In this document: positions 8,424 to 19,386 of the stretch, piece by piece
Layout of the letters: every line of letters starts with the position of its first letter
Numbering within the stretch: position 1 is the first letter of the stretch
Assembly: GCF_022557175.1 (NCBI RefSeq)
Contig: NZ_CP092915.1
Coordinates: 6,076,001 to 6,140,000 of the forward strand
Direction of reading: 5' to 3'
DNA: 64,000 bases
Source of the DNA: Mycolicibacterium sp. YH-1
Lineage (GTDB): Bacteria > Actinomycetota > Actinomycetes > Mycobacteriales > Mycobacteriaceae
Program-made: the position numbers and the translations under genes
Notes under the pieces: model-generated
What the model saw: only the letters and a program-made list of their open reading frames with translations
Databases searched by the model: none
What the model was told of the DNA's origin: nothing

Positions 8424-9809
8424 ATGTCATCGGGTCCCGTCGCCACCGCCGTGCAGGCGCTGCGCGCCGCCCGCGACACAGTCGCGGCCCTCGACCTCGA
8501 CGCCCTGACCCACCCGGAACTCCTCGAACTGCTCGATTACCTCGAACACGACGCCCGCCGGGCACCAGTTGCCGAGTACCGCATCCTCAACCGACTCGCC
8601 ACCGAGGCCAACCCCGTCGAACTCGGCGACACCACACTGCGAAAGCTGGTGGCCTTCCGGCTGCGGATCAGCGTCAACGAGGCCAGCAAGCGCATCGACA
8701 CCGCCGCCGACCTCGCGCCGCGGCGCACCCTGACCGGCCAACCCCTGCCACCCGTTTTGGAGAACACCGCCGCCGCTCAGGCCCGCGGCCAGATCAACAC
8801 CGAACACATCGCGATCATCCGCAAGTTCTTCGCCGACCTACCCGAGCACATCGACACCCAGACCCGCACCGACGCCGAGACCGACCTGGTGCGTGTGGCC
8901 GCCAAACAGAGCCCCGAGGGTCTGCGCAGTGCCACTGCTCTGCTGCTCGCGCTGCTACACCCCGACGGCGACTACACCGACGCCCAACGCGACCGCCGCC
9001 GCGGCATCTCGATCGGCAACCAGGGCGGTGACGGGCTGAGCCGTATCAGCGGACACCTCACCCCCGAACTGCGCGCCACTCTCGAACCGATCCTCGCCAA
9101 ATGGGGCAAGCCCGGGATGTGCAACCCCAACGACCTCACACCCACCATCGACGGCGAACCCACCGACGCCGCCATCGACAGCGATGACCGCACCCAATAC
9201 CAACGCAACCACGACGCCCTACTCGCCATGGGCCGCAACCTGCTGTGCTCAGGACAGCTCGGTCAGCACCACGGGCTACCGACCACCATCATCGTCACCA
9301 CCACCCTGCAACAGCTCGAATCCGGGACCGGGCACGCCATCACCGCCGGCGGCACCCGACTACCCATGGCCGACGTCATCGCACAGGCATCCCACGCCTT
9401 CCACTACCTCGCGGTGTTCGACCAACACACCGAAGCGGCCCTCTACCTCGGGCGCACCCGACGCTGCGCCACCGGCGCACAACGCATCGTGCTCTACGCA
9501 AAAGACCGTGGCTGCACCCGACCCGGCTGCACAGCCTCGGGCTACACATGCCAGGCCCACCACGCCGTCGCGGACTGGAAGAACGGCGGCCAGACCAACA
9601 TCGACGACCTCACCCTGGCCTGCGGACCCGACAACCGTCTCATCGAGCTAACCGAGTGGAGCACCCGAAAACGCAAAGACGGCCGCACCGAATGGATCCC
9701 ACCACCACACCTGGACACCGGCCAAACCAGAGTCAACGACCTGCACCACCCCGAACGCATGCTGCACCCACCCGAGGACAACCCCGACCAAGATGACGAC
9801 CCCGTCTAG
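8424..9809 (+). CDS. DUF222 / HNH endonuclease domain protein (13E12 repeat family)
   Basis: A 461-residue protein with the DUF222 helical region (about 20-330) followed by an HNH nuclease domain (about 350-410: CTRPGCTASGY, then CQAHHAVADWKNGG and the closing LACGPDN). This is the architecture of the mycobacterial REP13E12 family, of which M. tuberculosis carries several copies and in one of which prophage phiRv1 integrates. The biological role of the family is not established; nuclease activity is likely from the complete HNH core. The start ATG follows TTCGAGGT, the usual leader of this family. Codon use with many CACC/CCGACC runs differs somewhat from the neighbours, in keeping with a multicopy, mobile-like gene family. 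Confidence 0.92.
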   Translation: MSSGPVATAVQALRAARDTVAALDLDALTHPELLELLDYLEHDARRAPVAEYRILNRLATEANPVELGDTTLRKLVAFRLRISVNEASKRIDTAADLAPRRTLTGQPLPPVLENTAAAQARGQINTEHIAIIRKFFADLPEHIDTQTRTDAETDLVRVAAKQSPEGLRSATALLLALLHPDGDYTDAQRDRRRGISIGNQGGDGLSRISGHLTPELRATLEPILAKWGKPGMCNPNDLTPTIDGEPTDAAIDSDDRTQYQRNHDALLAMGRNLLCSGQLGQHHGLPTTIIVTTTLQQLESGTGHAITAGGTRLPMADVIAQASHAFHYLAVFDQHTEAALYLGRTRRCATGAQRIVLYAKDRGCTRPGCTASGYTCQAHHAVADWKNGGQTNIDDLTLACGPDNRLIELTEWSTRKRKDGRTEWIPPPHLDTGQTRVNDLHHPERMLHPPEDNPDQDDDPV

Positions 9810-9909
9810 CCGATGCCAACGTGGGCACGGAATACACCGTTCGACGGAGTCGCGCGGCGCTGACCGCGGTCTTCACCGGGCGGTCGGCGGCGTCGGTACC
9901 GTCGAGAGC

Positions 9910-11115
9910 ATGACCCAGACGACCCCACCGCCCCCGGTGCACATGCGGCGCAACGGCTTCGACCCGATACCTGAACTCGGTGAGATCCGCATCCGCGAGG
10001 GCGTCACGAAGGTCGTCAACTCCTTTGGCATGCAGGTCTACCTCGTCACCCGCCACGAGGACGTCAAGGCAGTGCTGTCAGATCACGTGCACTTCTCCAA
10101 CACGCGCCCGCCGGGATTCGTCCTGCCCGGCGCACCCGACACCCCGGTGGAGGACCAGGAGGCCCAACGCGCGGGAAACCTGCTGGGGCTCGACCCGCCC
10201 GAGCACCAACGGCTGCGCCGGATGCTCACCTCCGAGTTCACCATCCGTCGCATCAAGCGACTGGAACCGCGGATCACCGAGATCGTCGAGGATCACCTCG
10301 ACGCGATGGAGGCCGCGGGATCGCCCGGGGATCTGGTCGAGTCGTTCGCCCTGCCCATCCCGTCGCTGGTGATCTGCGAACTGCTCGGCGTGCCCTACGC
10401 CGACCGTGATGACTTCCAGAAACGCGCCAATCGCCAGCTCGACCTGTCGTTGCCCGTGCAGGATCGGATCGACACGCAGCGTGAGGCCCGCGACTACATG
10501 CACACGCTGGTCTCCAGCGCCCGCCGCAGTCCGGGCGAGGACATCCTGGGCATGCTGGTCCGTGACCACGGCGATGAGCTGACGGACAACGAACTCGTCG
10601 GCATCGCGGGTCTGCTGCTGTTGGCTGGGCACGAGACCACGTCGAACATGCTCGGGTTGGGCACCCTGGCGCTGCTGCGCCACCCCGACCAGCTCGCGGC
10701 GGTGCGCGACGACCCGGATGCGGTCGGCCCCGCAATCGAGGAACTTCTGCGCTGGCTGTCCATCGTGCAGACCTCGATTCCTCGGATCACCACGGCCGAC
10801 GTCGAGGTGGGCGGCGTACCGATCCCGGCACACCAGCTGGTCTTCGCATCGCTGCCGGCAGGCAACCGAGATCCCGAATTCATCGATGCGCCAGACATTC
10901 TCGATGTCAGCCGCGGCGCACCCGGACATCTCGCCTTCGGCCACGGCGTGCACCACTGCCTCGGCGCACCCCTGGCGCGCATGGAGATGCGGATCGCGTG
11001 GCCCGCACTGTTTCGCCGGTTCCCCAACCTGGCGCTGGCAGACGACTTCGAGAACGTCGAGTTCCGCGAGTTCCACTTCATTTACGGACTACGTTCGTTG
11101 TTGGTCAGCTGGTGA
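9910..11115 (+). CDS. cytochrome P450 monooxygenase
   Basis: A 401-residue soluble class I P450. The I-helix oxygen-activation motif is AGHETTS, the K-helix ExxR is EELLR, and the heme-thiolate loop is FGHGVHHCLGAPLAR with the proximal cysteine. The open frame extends further upstream into the preceding intergenic space, but MTQTTPPPP at 9910 fits the family N-terminus. A TACCGT element (9897-9902) lies 7 bases before this ATG, so transcription could begin at or near the start codon (leaderless). The next gene is a 3Fe-4S ferredoxin, the usual electron donor. It resembles actinobacterial CYP105/107-like enzymes; the substrate cannot be read from the sequence. Confidence 0.95.
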   Translation: MTQTTPPPPVHMRRNGFDPIPELGEIRIREGVTKVVNSFGMQVYLVTRHEDVKAVLSDHVHFSNTRPPGFVLPGAPDTPVEDQEAQRAGNLLGLDPPEHQRLRRMLTSEFTIRRIKRLEPRITEIVEDHLDAMEAAGSPGDLVESFALPIPSLVICELLGVPYADRDDFQKRANRQLDLSLPVQDRIDTQREARDYMHTLVSSARRSPGEDILGMLVRDHGDELTDNELVGIAGLLLLAGHETTSNMLGLGTLALLRHPDQLAAVRDDPDAVGPAIEELLRWLSIVQTSIPRITTADVEVGGVPIPAHQLVFASLPAGNRDPEFIDAPDILDVSRGAPGHLAFGHGVHHCLGAPLARMEMRIAWPALFRRFPNLALADDFENVEFREFHFIYGLRSLLVSW

Positions 11116-11128
11116 TTGAGGTGGTGAT

Positions 11129-11323
11129 GTGGTGATGAAGCTGAGCGCCGATCGGGACGACTGCATCGCGTCGGGCAACTGCGTGATGATCTCGGATGTG
11201 TTGTTCGATCAGGACGACGACGGCGTGGTGATCGTCCTTGCGGAGGATGTGCCCGAGGCCGAGCAGGACCGGGCCCGCGAGGCGGTCAGGACCTGTCCAG
11301 CTTCGGTGCTGCACGTGGACTGA
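11129..11323 (+). CDS. 3Fe-4S (P450-type) ferredoxin
   Basis: A 64-residue ferredoxin. Three cluster cysteines are visible, C-x5-C (CIASGNC) and the CP pair (RTCPASVL); the fourth position of a 4Fe-4S motif is not a cysteine, giving the 3Fe-4S type that serves bacterial P450s. GTG at 11129 is chosen because GAGG lies 7 bases upstream; ATG at 11135 is an alternative. It starts 13 bases after the P450 stop, and the pair is surely co-transcribed. Its last 38 bases overlap the end of the convergent membrane-protein gene. Confidence 0.93.
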   Translation: MVMKLSADRDDCIASGNCVMISDVLFDQDDDGVVIVLAEDVPEAEQDRAREAVRTCPASVLHVD

Positions 11324-12050
11324 CGTCGTCGTGATCGTCGTGCCAGTGCAGGTCGATGACGCCTGCCCGGACCAGCGCGAGCAGGCTCACCACCAACACC
11401 CACACCGGGAACGCCAACGTCACCCACGTGCTGAAGTCACTGCCGACCAACAGGGCCACGGCGACGGCATAGGTGCCGGCGACCAGCCACGTCGGCATCA
11501 GCCTCGTCCTCAGCCAGATCGTGGCGAGCGAGATCATGAACACCGCGCCCATCCGCAGGGCATAGGTATTGCTCAGCGTGGTCACCAGTTCCCGGCCGAA
11601 CGCCGCCATCCCATCGTGGACGCCTTCATCGCCCATGAGCCGGCTGCTATCCACAAGCGCCACCCCGACAGCCGTCGAGACGAACATCATCGCCAGGAAC
11701 AGCAGCCCACTCCCGAGGAACACCGTCGCGAAGAACTTGTCCTCGTACTTGCCGAGTCCGTCACGAATCACACCGAGGAACCACAGAAAGGCGATACCCG
11801 CCAACGGCATGAGCAGTGCGGCGATCCGGAGTCTGGTGCTCGAGCCGTCGACCCACTGCGAACCCCGCTCACCACCCTCGGGCAGCGAGGTGCGGATCAG
11901 CACCAGGGCGGCACCGAAGAGGAGCGCGAACAACACGCCCGCCAACGCCGCCGCGCGGGGCGTCGAGAGCTTGCGGACGTGACGCTGCGCGGCGTGTTCG
12001 GTCCTGTGATCGGTCACCGTCTCATGGTGACAGAGCGATGACTCGTTCAT
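11286..12050 (-). CDS. multi-spanning membrane protein of unknown function
   Basis: A 254-residue protein with about six hydrophobic segments after a 30-residue polar, His-containing head. Segments include AAALAGVLFALLFGAALVLI, IAALLMPLAGIAFLWFLGVI and FPVWVLVVSLLALVRAGVI; the C-terminal tail is His/Asp-rich (HWHDDHDD). I see no catalytic motif; similar unnamed membrane proteins are common in actinobacteria. The ATG at 12050 is preferred to a TTG at 12068; the TTGAGGA just upstream may serve as ribosome-binding site. The gene's 3' end overlaps the ferredoxin gene by 38 bases in convergent orientation. Confidence 0.65.
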   Translation of the reverse strand: MNESSLCHHETVTDHRTEHAAQRHVRKLSTPRAAALAGVLFALLFGAALVLIRTSLPEGGERGSQWVDGSSTRLRIAALLMPLAGIAFLWFLGVIRDGLGKYEDKFFATVFLGSGLLFLAMMFVSTAVGVALVDSSRLMGDEGVHDGMAAFGRELVTTLSNTYALRMGAVFMISLATIWLRTRLMPTWLVAGTYAVAVALLVGSDFSTWVTLAFPVWVLVVSLLALVRAGVIDLHWHDDHDDVSPRAAPKLDRS

Positions 12051-12270
12051 GCGCGAAGGAGTCCTCAAGACGACAACTCGTTAGCCAGAGTTGCCGGGGG
12101 CGCCGCCCTGTCCGGTCGCGCCCTTTTGGCCGAAATCCTCGAGCGAGAGGGGAAACAACGAGCGCGTGGCCTACCGCCAACGCGACGGGCTGACCCCGAC
12201 CCGGGTTGAGCACCAACCAGGCGACGTGGATAACCACCACCGATCAGCCGCGGGCCATACGATCAGCAAC
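12051..12270. other. 220-base divergent spacer
   Basis: The region between the membrane-protein and LAL-regulator starts. It must hold both promoters. Reading frames continue through it but have no family resemblance. I see no convincing palindrome or tRNA-like structure. Confidence 0.4.
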
Positions 12271-14874
12271 GTGAATGCTGGGTGGCCGCTAACCGGCCGA
12301 GACGTGGAACTGCGCAGCGTAGTCGACACCGTCCTCGGCGATGCGCACCGCGGCGTCCTGATCGCGGGCAACGCCGGCGTGGGCAAGACGCGCCTGGCCC
12401 GCGAAGCAGCCACCGACCTGGCCGCACGGGGCTGGGCCGTACGGCGCGTCGCCGGAACCTCGGCCGGTCGCGCGATCGTCATGGGGCCGTTCGCGAGGTG
12501 GACCACTTCCGCAGGCACGTCCAGATCGGCTCAACTGGCCGAGGTCGTCAACGGGCTGAAGAGCGAAGCGGGCGGCGCGCCCTTGCTGGTGGTCGCCGAC
12601 GACGTGCAGTGGCTCGACGAGCTGTCAGCCCTCGTCCTGCACCAACTCGTCGTGCACGAACTCGCCAACGTCATACTGACCTTGCGCAGCGGCGAGTCCG
12701 CGTCGGACACGGTGTTCGCGATGTGGAAGGACGACCACCTGTTCCGGTTGGATCTGCGACCGCTCATCCGACCGGAATCGGATCGCCTCGTGCAACGCGC
12801 GTTGACCGGACGGGTACCCGCCGACTTCCTCGACCGCGTTTGGCGGCTGACCGCGGGCAACGCCCTGTTCCTGCGCCACCTCGTCGAGCAGGAACAGACC
12901 TCGCAGCGGTTGACGGCGGACGGTGACGCCTGGCGGTGGGTCAGCGGCCCGGTGGCGACGCCGTCCCTGGTGGACCTCGTAAAACTCCAAATCGGTGACG
13001 TACCAACCGAACTGCGAGACGTCGTCGACCTGGTCGCCGTCGCAGAGCCCATCGAGTGGTCCTGTTTGAGCACGCTCGTCGAGTCGGAACTCGTCGAGGC
13101 TGCCGCCGAGCGCGGCCTGATCGAAGTCACCCCCGACGGCGCGATCATCCGGGCCGGCCATCCGCTCTACACCGAGGTCCGCTGGGAGGAGTGCGGCCCC
13201 GTCCGTCTGCGCAAGCTTCGCGGCGTTGTCGTGAAGGCCATGCTGGCGCAACGAACCGGGCGGCCGGCCGATCCGCTGCGGCTCGGGACGCTCTGGCTGG
13301 ATTCCGATCTCGATCCCGATCCCGATGTCTTCGCGGCGGCAGCCCAATGCGCCTGCGCACGACTGGATCTCGCATCCGCCGAGCGACTGGCACGCGCAGC
13401 ATTGGCCGCCGACCCCAACGACGACGCGCGAATGCTGCTCGCCTACGTGCTGCACCTCAGCGGCGACGGACTCGAGGTGGAAGCGCTCCTCAGCAACGTC
13501 GAGACGAGCTATCCGACAACGGGATTCGTCAACGCGGCCACCCTGCGCGCCGCCAACCGGCTGTGGGTCCTGCGTGAGCCGGTAGAAGCTCGCGACATCG
13601 TCGAACGGGCCCTTGGGAACAGCCAGGGCGACATCTCCCACGTGCTGCGTGTCTTCCATGCATTCCAGGAGGCCATGGCCGGCCAGCCCGCAGCGGCCCG
13701 TCGGGACGTCGAGGCCTCCGACCTCAGCCGGCTCGACCCGTTCGGGCAGGTGATGGGTCGCTGCGCCGAGACGTTGGCCGCCGGCGACATGGGACATGTG
13801 CGAGACGCCAGCGCGTCCGCCGCGGCCGGCTACGCCGTCATCGAGCAGGCACCCCAGGATTCGATCCACGAGTTGGGGCTCGCCGAACTGCACGCCCACG
13901 CCCAACTCCTGGCGGGATACCTCGACGCGGCTGCCGCGACCGCAGATTTGCACTACGTGAGGTGCGCCGACGTACCGGGTTTGACCAGAGCGATGGCCCT
14001 GGCCATGGTCGGCGCTACCGCGCTCGGATGCGGAGAGCTCCCTAGGGCGCTCCACCACCTGGACGCGGGCGGAGCCGAAGCGGACGACAGCGACATCAAC
14101 GGTACGTTCTACCGGTTTCGGGTCACCCACGTCGAGACGCTGGCGCGGGCGGGACGGGTGCGCGCCGCCGTCGCCCTCCTCGACTCGACGACCGCTGGCC
14201 GCCACGCCGCGTACGAGTACGTAGACCCCGCCTACCAATTGGCGAGGGCCTGGGTGGCAGCGGCCCGAGGGCGGATCGACGAAGCACGCAACATCTGCTG
14301 TCGCGCAGCTGAACTCGCGCGCGAGCGGGGCCAGTGGGCGAGAGAAGTGCTCTGCCTGCAGACCGCCGTGCAGTTCGGCTTCACCGCCGCCGAGGAGCGG
14401 CTGACCGCGCTCACCGGACTCGTAGAGGGCCCGCGGGCACAGCTGGCCACCCGCTACGCCGCGGCGTTGGCGGCTGCAGACGGAGTGGCGCTGGACGCCT
14501 CGTCGGTGGAGTACGAACTGATGGGCGACCGGCTCGTCGCTGCCGACGCCGCCGCGCAGGCAGCCGCCACGCATCGTCACGCCGGCCGCCGAGGCAGCGC
14601 GTTGACGGCGAACTCGCGCGCGCAGCAATTGGCCAGGCAGTGCGGCGGCGCCGACAGCCCCGCACTCCATTCGTCCCGCATTACGCTACCGCTCACCCAA
14701 CGCGAACATGAGATCGCTCTCCTGGTGGCCGCGGGCATGACGAACCGCGAGATCGCCACCGCGACGTCGCTCTCCGTCCGCACCGTGGAAGGTCACGTGT
14801 TCCGCGCGACCGTCAAGGCGGGGGTCAGCGGGCGGTCGGAGTTGTCGGCGCTGATCAGCGCCGACAACCCGTGA
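12271..14874 (+). CDS. LAL-family LuxR-type transcriptional regulator with AAA ATPase domain
   Basis: A large regulator of 867 residues. It begins with the typical GWPLTGRDVEL, then a Walker A (GNAGVGKT, about 33-40) and Walker B (LLVVADDVQWLDE) of the STAND/AAA type, a long helical TPR-like middle, and a C-terminal LuxR helix-turn-helix (LTQREHEIALLVAAGMTNRE ... SVRTVEGHVF). Such LAL proteins are ATP- and ligand-responsive activators. The frame is open 180 bases further upstream, but the GTG at 12271 matches the family start. It converges on the secreted cadherin-like gene (4 bases between the stops), so it is not in an operon with it. M. tuberculosis Rv0386, in the clpB-purT region, is a LuxR regulator of related design. 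Confidence 0.9.
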   Translation: MNAGWPLTGRDVELRSVVDTVLGDAHRGVLIAGNAGVGKTRLAREAATDLAARGWAVRRVAGTSAGRAIVMGPFARWTTSAGTSRSAQLAEVVNGLKSEAGGAPLLVVADDVQWLDELSALVLHQLVVHELANVILTLRSGESASDTVFAMWKDDHLFRLDLRPLIRPESDRLVQRALTGRVPADFLDRVWRLTAGNALFLRHLVEQEQTSQRLTADGDAWRWVSGPVATPSLVDLVKLQIGDVPTELRDVVDLVAVAEPIEWSCLSTLVESELVEAAAERGLIEVTPDGAIIRAGHPLYTEVRWEECGPVRLRKLRGVVVKAMLAQRTGRPADPLRLGTLWLDSDLDPDPDVFAAAAQCACARLDLASAERLARAALAADPNDDARMLLAYVLHLSGDGLEVEALLSNVETSYPTTGFVNAATLRAANRLWVLREPVEARDIVERALGNSQGDISHVLRVFHAFQEAMAGQPAAARRDVEASDLSRLDPFGQVMGRCAETLAAGDMGHVRDASASAAAGYAVIEQAPQDSIHELGLAELHAHAQLLAGYLDAAAATADLHYVRCADVPGLTRAMALAMVGATALGCGELPRALHHLDAGGAEADDSDINGTFYRFRVTHVETLARAGRVRAAVALLDSTTAGRHAAYEYVDPAYQLARAWVAAARGRIDEARNICCRAAELARERGQWAREVLCLQTAVQFGFTAAEERLTALTGLVEGPRAQLATRYAAALAAADGVALDASSVEYELMGDRLVAADAAAQAAATHRHAGRRGSALTANSRAQQLARQCGGADSPALHSSRITLPLTQREHEIALLVAAGMTNREIATATSLSVRTVEGHVFRATVKAGVSGRSELSALISADNP

Positions 14875-14878
14875 CGGG

Positions 14879-16993
14879 TCAGTCCGGCGGCGCGATGACT
14901 GTCACGGTGACGGTGGCGTCGTTGCCTGAGAAGCCCTTGCTGTCCCACACCCGATACGAGAAGGTGTACACGCCGGTCTGCCCCGCAGGTGGCGTGTACA
15001 CGATCGTGTCGCCTTCCAGCCTGAGGATGCCGTCCGCGAGATTGTTCGTCGCCGAGTTCACGCCCACCGAATCCCCGTCGGGATCGGAGTCGTTGGCGAG
15101 CACGTGGATGGTGATTGGCGTGTCTCGGGTGGTCGTGACGCTGTCGGGGTTGGCGACCGGCGCATGGTTGATGTTGATGTGGACGGTGCCCGTGTTGCTG
15201 ATGGCGCCCTCCGAATCCCTCACGGTGTAGGTGAAGCTGTCGGTGGACGCAGGCCCTCCGGTCTGCCGGTACGTCACGCTGCCGTTGGGGTTGAGCGTGG
15301 CAATGCCATGAGCGGGTTGCGTGATCTCGACGCTGGACCCGACGATGGTCGAATTGCCCTCTGCATCAGTGTCGTTGAGGAAAGTCCGGATGCTTCTCGT
15401 ACCACCCGTGTTGACCTCGAGGGTGTCATCGACCGCGACGGGAGCGTCGTTCACGGGGGCGATGCTCACCGTGACGGTGGCGGTATCGCTGAGCGCACCC
15501 AAGTCGTCCCTCACGGTGTAGGTGAAGCTGTCGGACGTCACCTCGTCGCCGTTGGACTGATAGGTGACGGTGCCGTCTGCGTTGACCGTGACGGTGCCGT
15601 GCGCCGGTTGGGTGACCTCCACCGACGCGGGGTTCAGAGTCGAATTGCCGTCCGGATCCGTGTCATTGGCCAGCACTGCGATGACCACCGAGTCACCCTC
15701 GTCGACCGTTGCAGTATCCGAATTGGCCACGGGCGCACCGTCGTTGACGGGATCAACGGTGACGGTGACCGTTCCGGTGGCAGTGTGCCCCTTCCCGGTC
15801 AACAGGCCCAGCAGACCGTGCACGTGAAATGGGCTCGAACGGTCGGTGATGGTGTAGCTGAACGTGTCGGTGCCGTAGAAGTTCGCATTCGGGGTGTACG
15901 TCACCGTGCCGTCGGAATTCAGCACGGCGGTTCCGTTCCCCGGCTGGGTGACGCTGGTGACGGTCACGTGCCCGTCGTCGTCCACGTCGTTGACCGCCAC
16001 GTCGATGGTCGTCGAGGTGTCCTCCGAGGTGCTGACCTCGTCGACCACCGCGGTCGGGGTGTGGTTGAAGAACGTGCGGTGGATCTCGCGGCGCACCCAG
16101 CTCAGCACCGCCCACAACAACGGCGGTTGGGCTGGAGCCGTCGGCCCGGGTGCGATGAACGGCGAGAGAAAGAGGGACACCAGGCTGGACGCGAAGCCGG
16201 CGATCGCTCCCGTCGGGGCCAGAGGCGCAGCGGGGGCCAGTGCGAAGGAGGTGGCGATCTGGTGGTCGGTGTCCGACGCAGCGATCTCGGGTACGGCCAC
16301 CTCCTCTGGCGCCGCGGTGAGTCGCGCGACGAAGGGCGCCGGTGCTGCCGACTCGGGTTCGGTCTCCACAGGCTCTGATTGCGCGGCCGCGGCCTCCGTC
16401 GCCGCGTGGCGTGCCACCACGACGGGATCGGAGGCTGAATCCCGCTTCGCCGCTTCAGTTTCCAGTGCGGGCACGGGTTCCGTCGGCGCGGCTGCCGGTG
16501 CGGTGTTCGGCTCGGGTGGGCTCGGATCCAGCTCGTCGGCACTGCCGTCGTCGGCTTCGTCCTCGTCGAGGTCGTCGCCAGCCCCGTCGTCACCGGGCGG
16601 CGGGGCGCCGGCGTCGGTGGACTGCCCGTGGTCGTTGACCGACGTGTCCGCACCTCCCGAGCTACTCACCTTCATTTCGCCGGTCGACGGCGGCTGCTTG
16701 GGCTCCCCGGCAGCTCCCGGGGAGCCGCCCGCTGCCGGTGGCGGATTCGGTTGCACATCTGGCTGGTCGGCCGCGCTGGGCGCCGACTCGCCCGACGAGG
16801 TGTTGACGGCAGCCGCGTCGTCGTTGGTCCCAGAGTCGTCGGCGCGGGCCACACCCACGCCGTGACCTGTGGCGATCGCGACACCCACACCCAGGGCGAC
16901 CGCCAACGCACCGACCCGGCCGATGTAGCGCCCACAGCGTCCCGGCGTTTCCGTGTCGGTCGACGTTCCTATCGCAGGCAAGGCACCGCCCAT
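14879..16993 (-). CDS. secreted protein with four tandem cadherin-like (tandem-95) domains
   Basis: A 704-residue exported protein. Residues 23-51 form a signal segment (YIGRVGALAVALGVGVAIAT, ending VARA before ADDSG; likely cleavage after Ala51). Residues 52-255 are a low-complexity Pro/Ala/Asp/Glu linker. Residues 260-300 are hydrophobic and could be a second membrane or wall-associated segment. Four repeats follow, at about 311-415, 419-515, 516-609 and 610-700. Each begins PVANxD or similar, contains VLANDTDPDGN-type calcium-binding loops, has a TQPAHGTVTxNxDGTVTY hairpin and ends with DSFTYTVRD. Such Ig/cadherin-like stacks are calcium-dependent adhesion or matrix modules. Many mycobacteria encode similar proteins with this signal segment. 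Five AGGTAG boxes precede it. Confidence 0.88.
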   Translation of the reverse strand: MGGALPAIGTSTDTETPGRCGRYIGRVGALAVALGVGVAIATGHGVGVARADDSGTNDDAAAVNTSSGESAPSAADQPDVQPNPPPAAGGSPGAAGEPKQPPSTGEMKVSSSGGADTSVNDHGQSTDAGAPPPGDDGAGDDLDEDEADDGSADELDPSPPEPNTAPAAAPTEPVPALETEAAKRDSASDPVVVARHAATEAAAAQSEPVETEPESAAPAPFVARLTAAPEEVAVPEIAASDTDHQIATSFALAPAAPLAPTGAIAGFASSLVSLFLSPFIAPGPTAPAQPPLLWAVLSWVRREIHRTFFNHTPTAVVDEVSTSEDTSTTIDVAVNDVDDDGHVTVTSVTQPGNGTAVLNSDGTVTYTPNANFYGTDTFSYTITDRSSPFHVHGLLGLLTGKGHTATGTVTVTVDPVNDGAPVANSDTATVDEGDSVVIAVLANDTDPDGNSTLNPASVEVTQPAHGTVTVNADGTVTYQSNGDEVTSDSFTYTVRDDLGALSDTATVTVSIAPVNDAPVAVDDTLEVNTGGTRSIRTFLNDTDAEGNSTIVGSSVEITQPAHGIATLNPNGSVTYRQTGGPASTDSFTYTVRDSEGAISNTGTVHININHAPVANPDSVTTTRDTPITIHVLANDSDPDGDSVGVNSATNNLADGILRLEGDTIVYTPPAGQTGVYTFSYRVWDSKGFSGNDATVTVTVIAPPD

Positions 16994-17138
16994 TTCTTGC
17001 TACCTCAACTCACCATCCGACTACCTGGGATCTCCCGGCGCGTGTGAGTGATTCTCGAACCGCTGGCAGCAAACAGGACCCGGTGCCGACTACCTGAATA
17101 TCGCCGCGTGGACTACCTAGCCCCCGTGCACCTACCTA
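16994..17138 (-). promoter_or_regulatory. five AGGTAG boxes upstream of the cadherin-like gene
   Basis: CTACCT (AGGTAG read on the gene's strand) occurs at 17000-17005, 17021-17026, 17090-17095, 17113-17118 and 17132-17137, within 7-144 bases of the start codon. Four of the five sit at about two-turn spacings (21, 23 and 19 bases between neighbours in each group). The first could double as ribosome-binding site (TGAGGTAGC before the ATG); the others cannot. The pattern suggests a regulator binding on one face of the DNA. Confidence 0.45.
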
Positions 17139-17271
17139 GCGCCAAACCGGGCTGGGCCGGATACAACGGCCGCGCAAGCTGGTGGCCGCCGCCGGGCCGG
17201 CCGGCACCCGACTGATCGTGCGCTCAGAAGGTGACGTTTTCTCCACGCGGTCATCGCGTCATTGATCCACC

Positions 17272-17327
17272 CGAAACTGCGGTGAGATCGCGAACTCTCG
17301 CGACAACGCGATCTGCCCGCAGTTTCG
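17272..17327 (-). terminator. long imperfect hairpin after the purA-thioesterase operon
   Basis: Arms at 17272-17292 and 17307-17327 (21 bases each) are complementary at 19 of 21 positions around a 14-base loop; the outer part is CGAAACTGCGG paired with CCGCAGTTTCG. It begins 12 bases after the thioesterase stop on the minus strand, where a terminator is expected. No U-tract follows, as often in mycobacteria. It may instead be a dispersed palindromic repeat. Confidence 0.6.
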
Positions 17328-17338
17328 ACGCGTCAGAC

Positions 17339-19309
<1,971 letters not shown>

Positions 19310-19386
19310 TGTGTGCAGCCGGTGAGCTACCTTATCCGACCTGATGCCCGAGTGTTTGCACGGAGCCTTCAGACGCGAGGAGCGAG

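Noticed and set aside
8424..9809. DUF222/HNH gene considered as an active mobile element
   Set aside because: Complete gene but no flanking inverted or direct repeats, integrase or target duplication seen; kept as a 13E12-family gene only.
12625..14670. 681-codon antisense frame inside the LAL regulator
   Set aside because: High-GC codon bias of the sense gene leaves the opposite strand open; the peptide has no domain pattern, while the sense strand has clear ATPase and LuxR motifs.
15104..16378. 424-codon plus-strand frame opposite the cadherin-like gene
   Set aside because: Arises from the repetitive GC-rich sense sequence; Val/Gly/Asp/Arg-rich with no motif.
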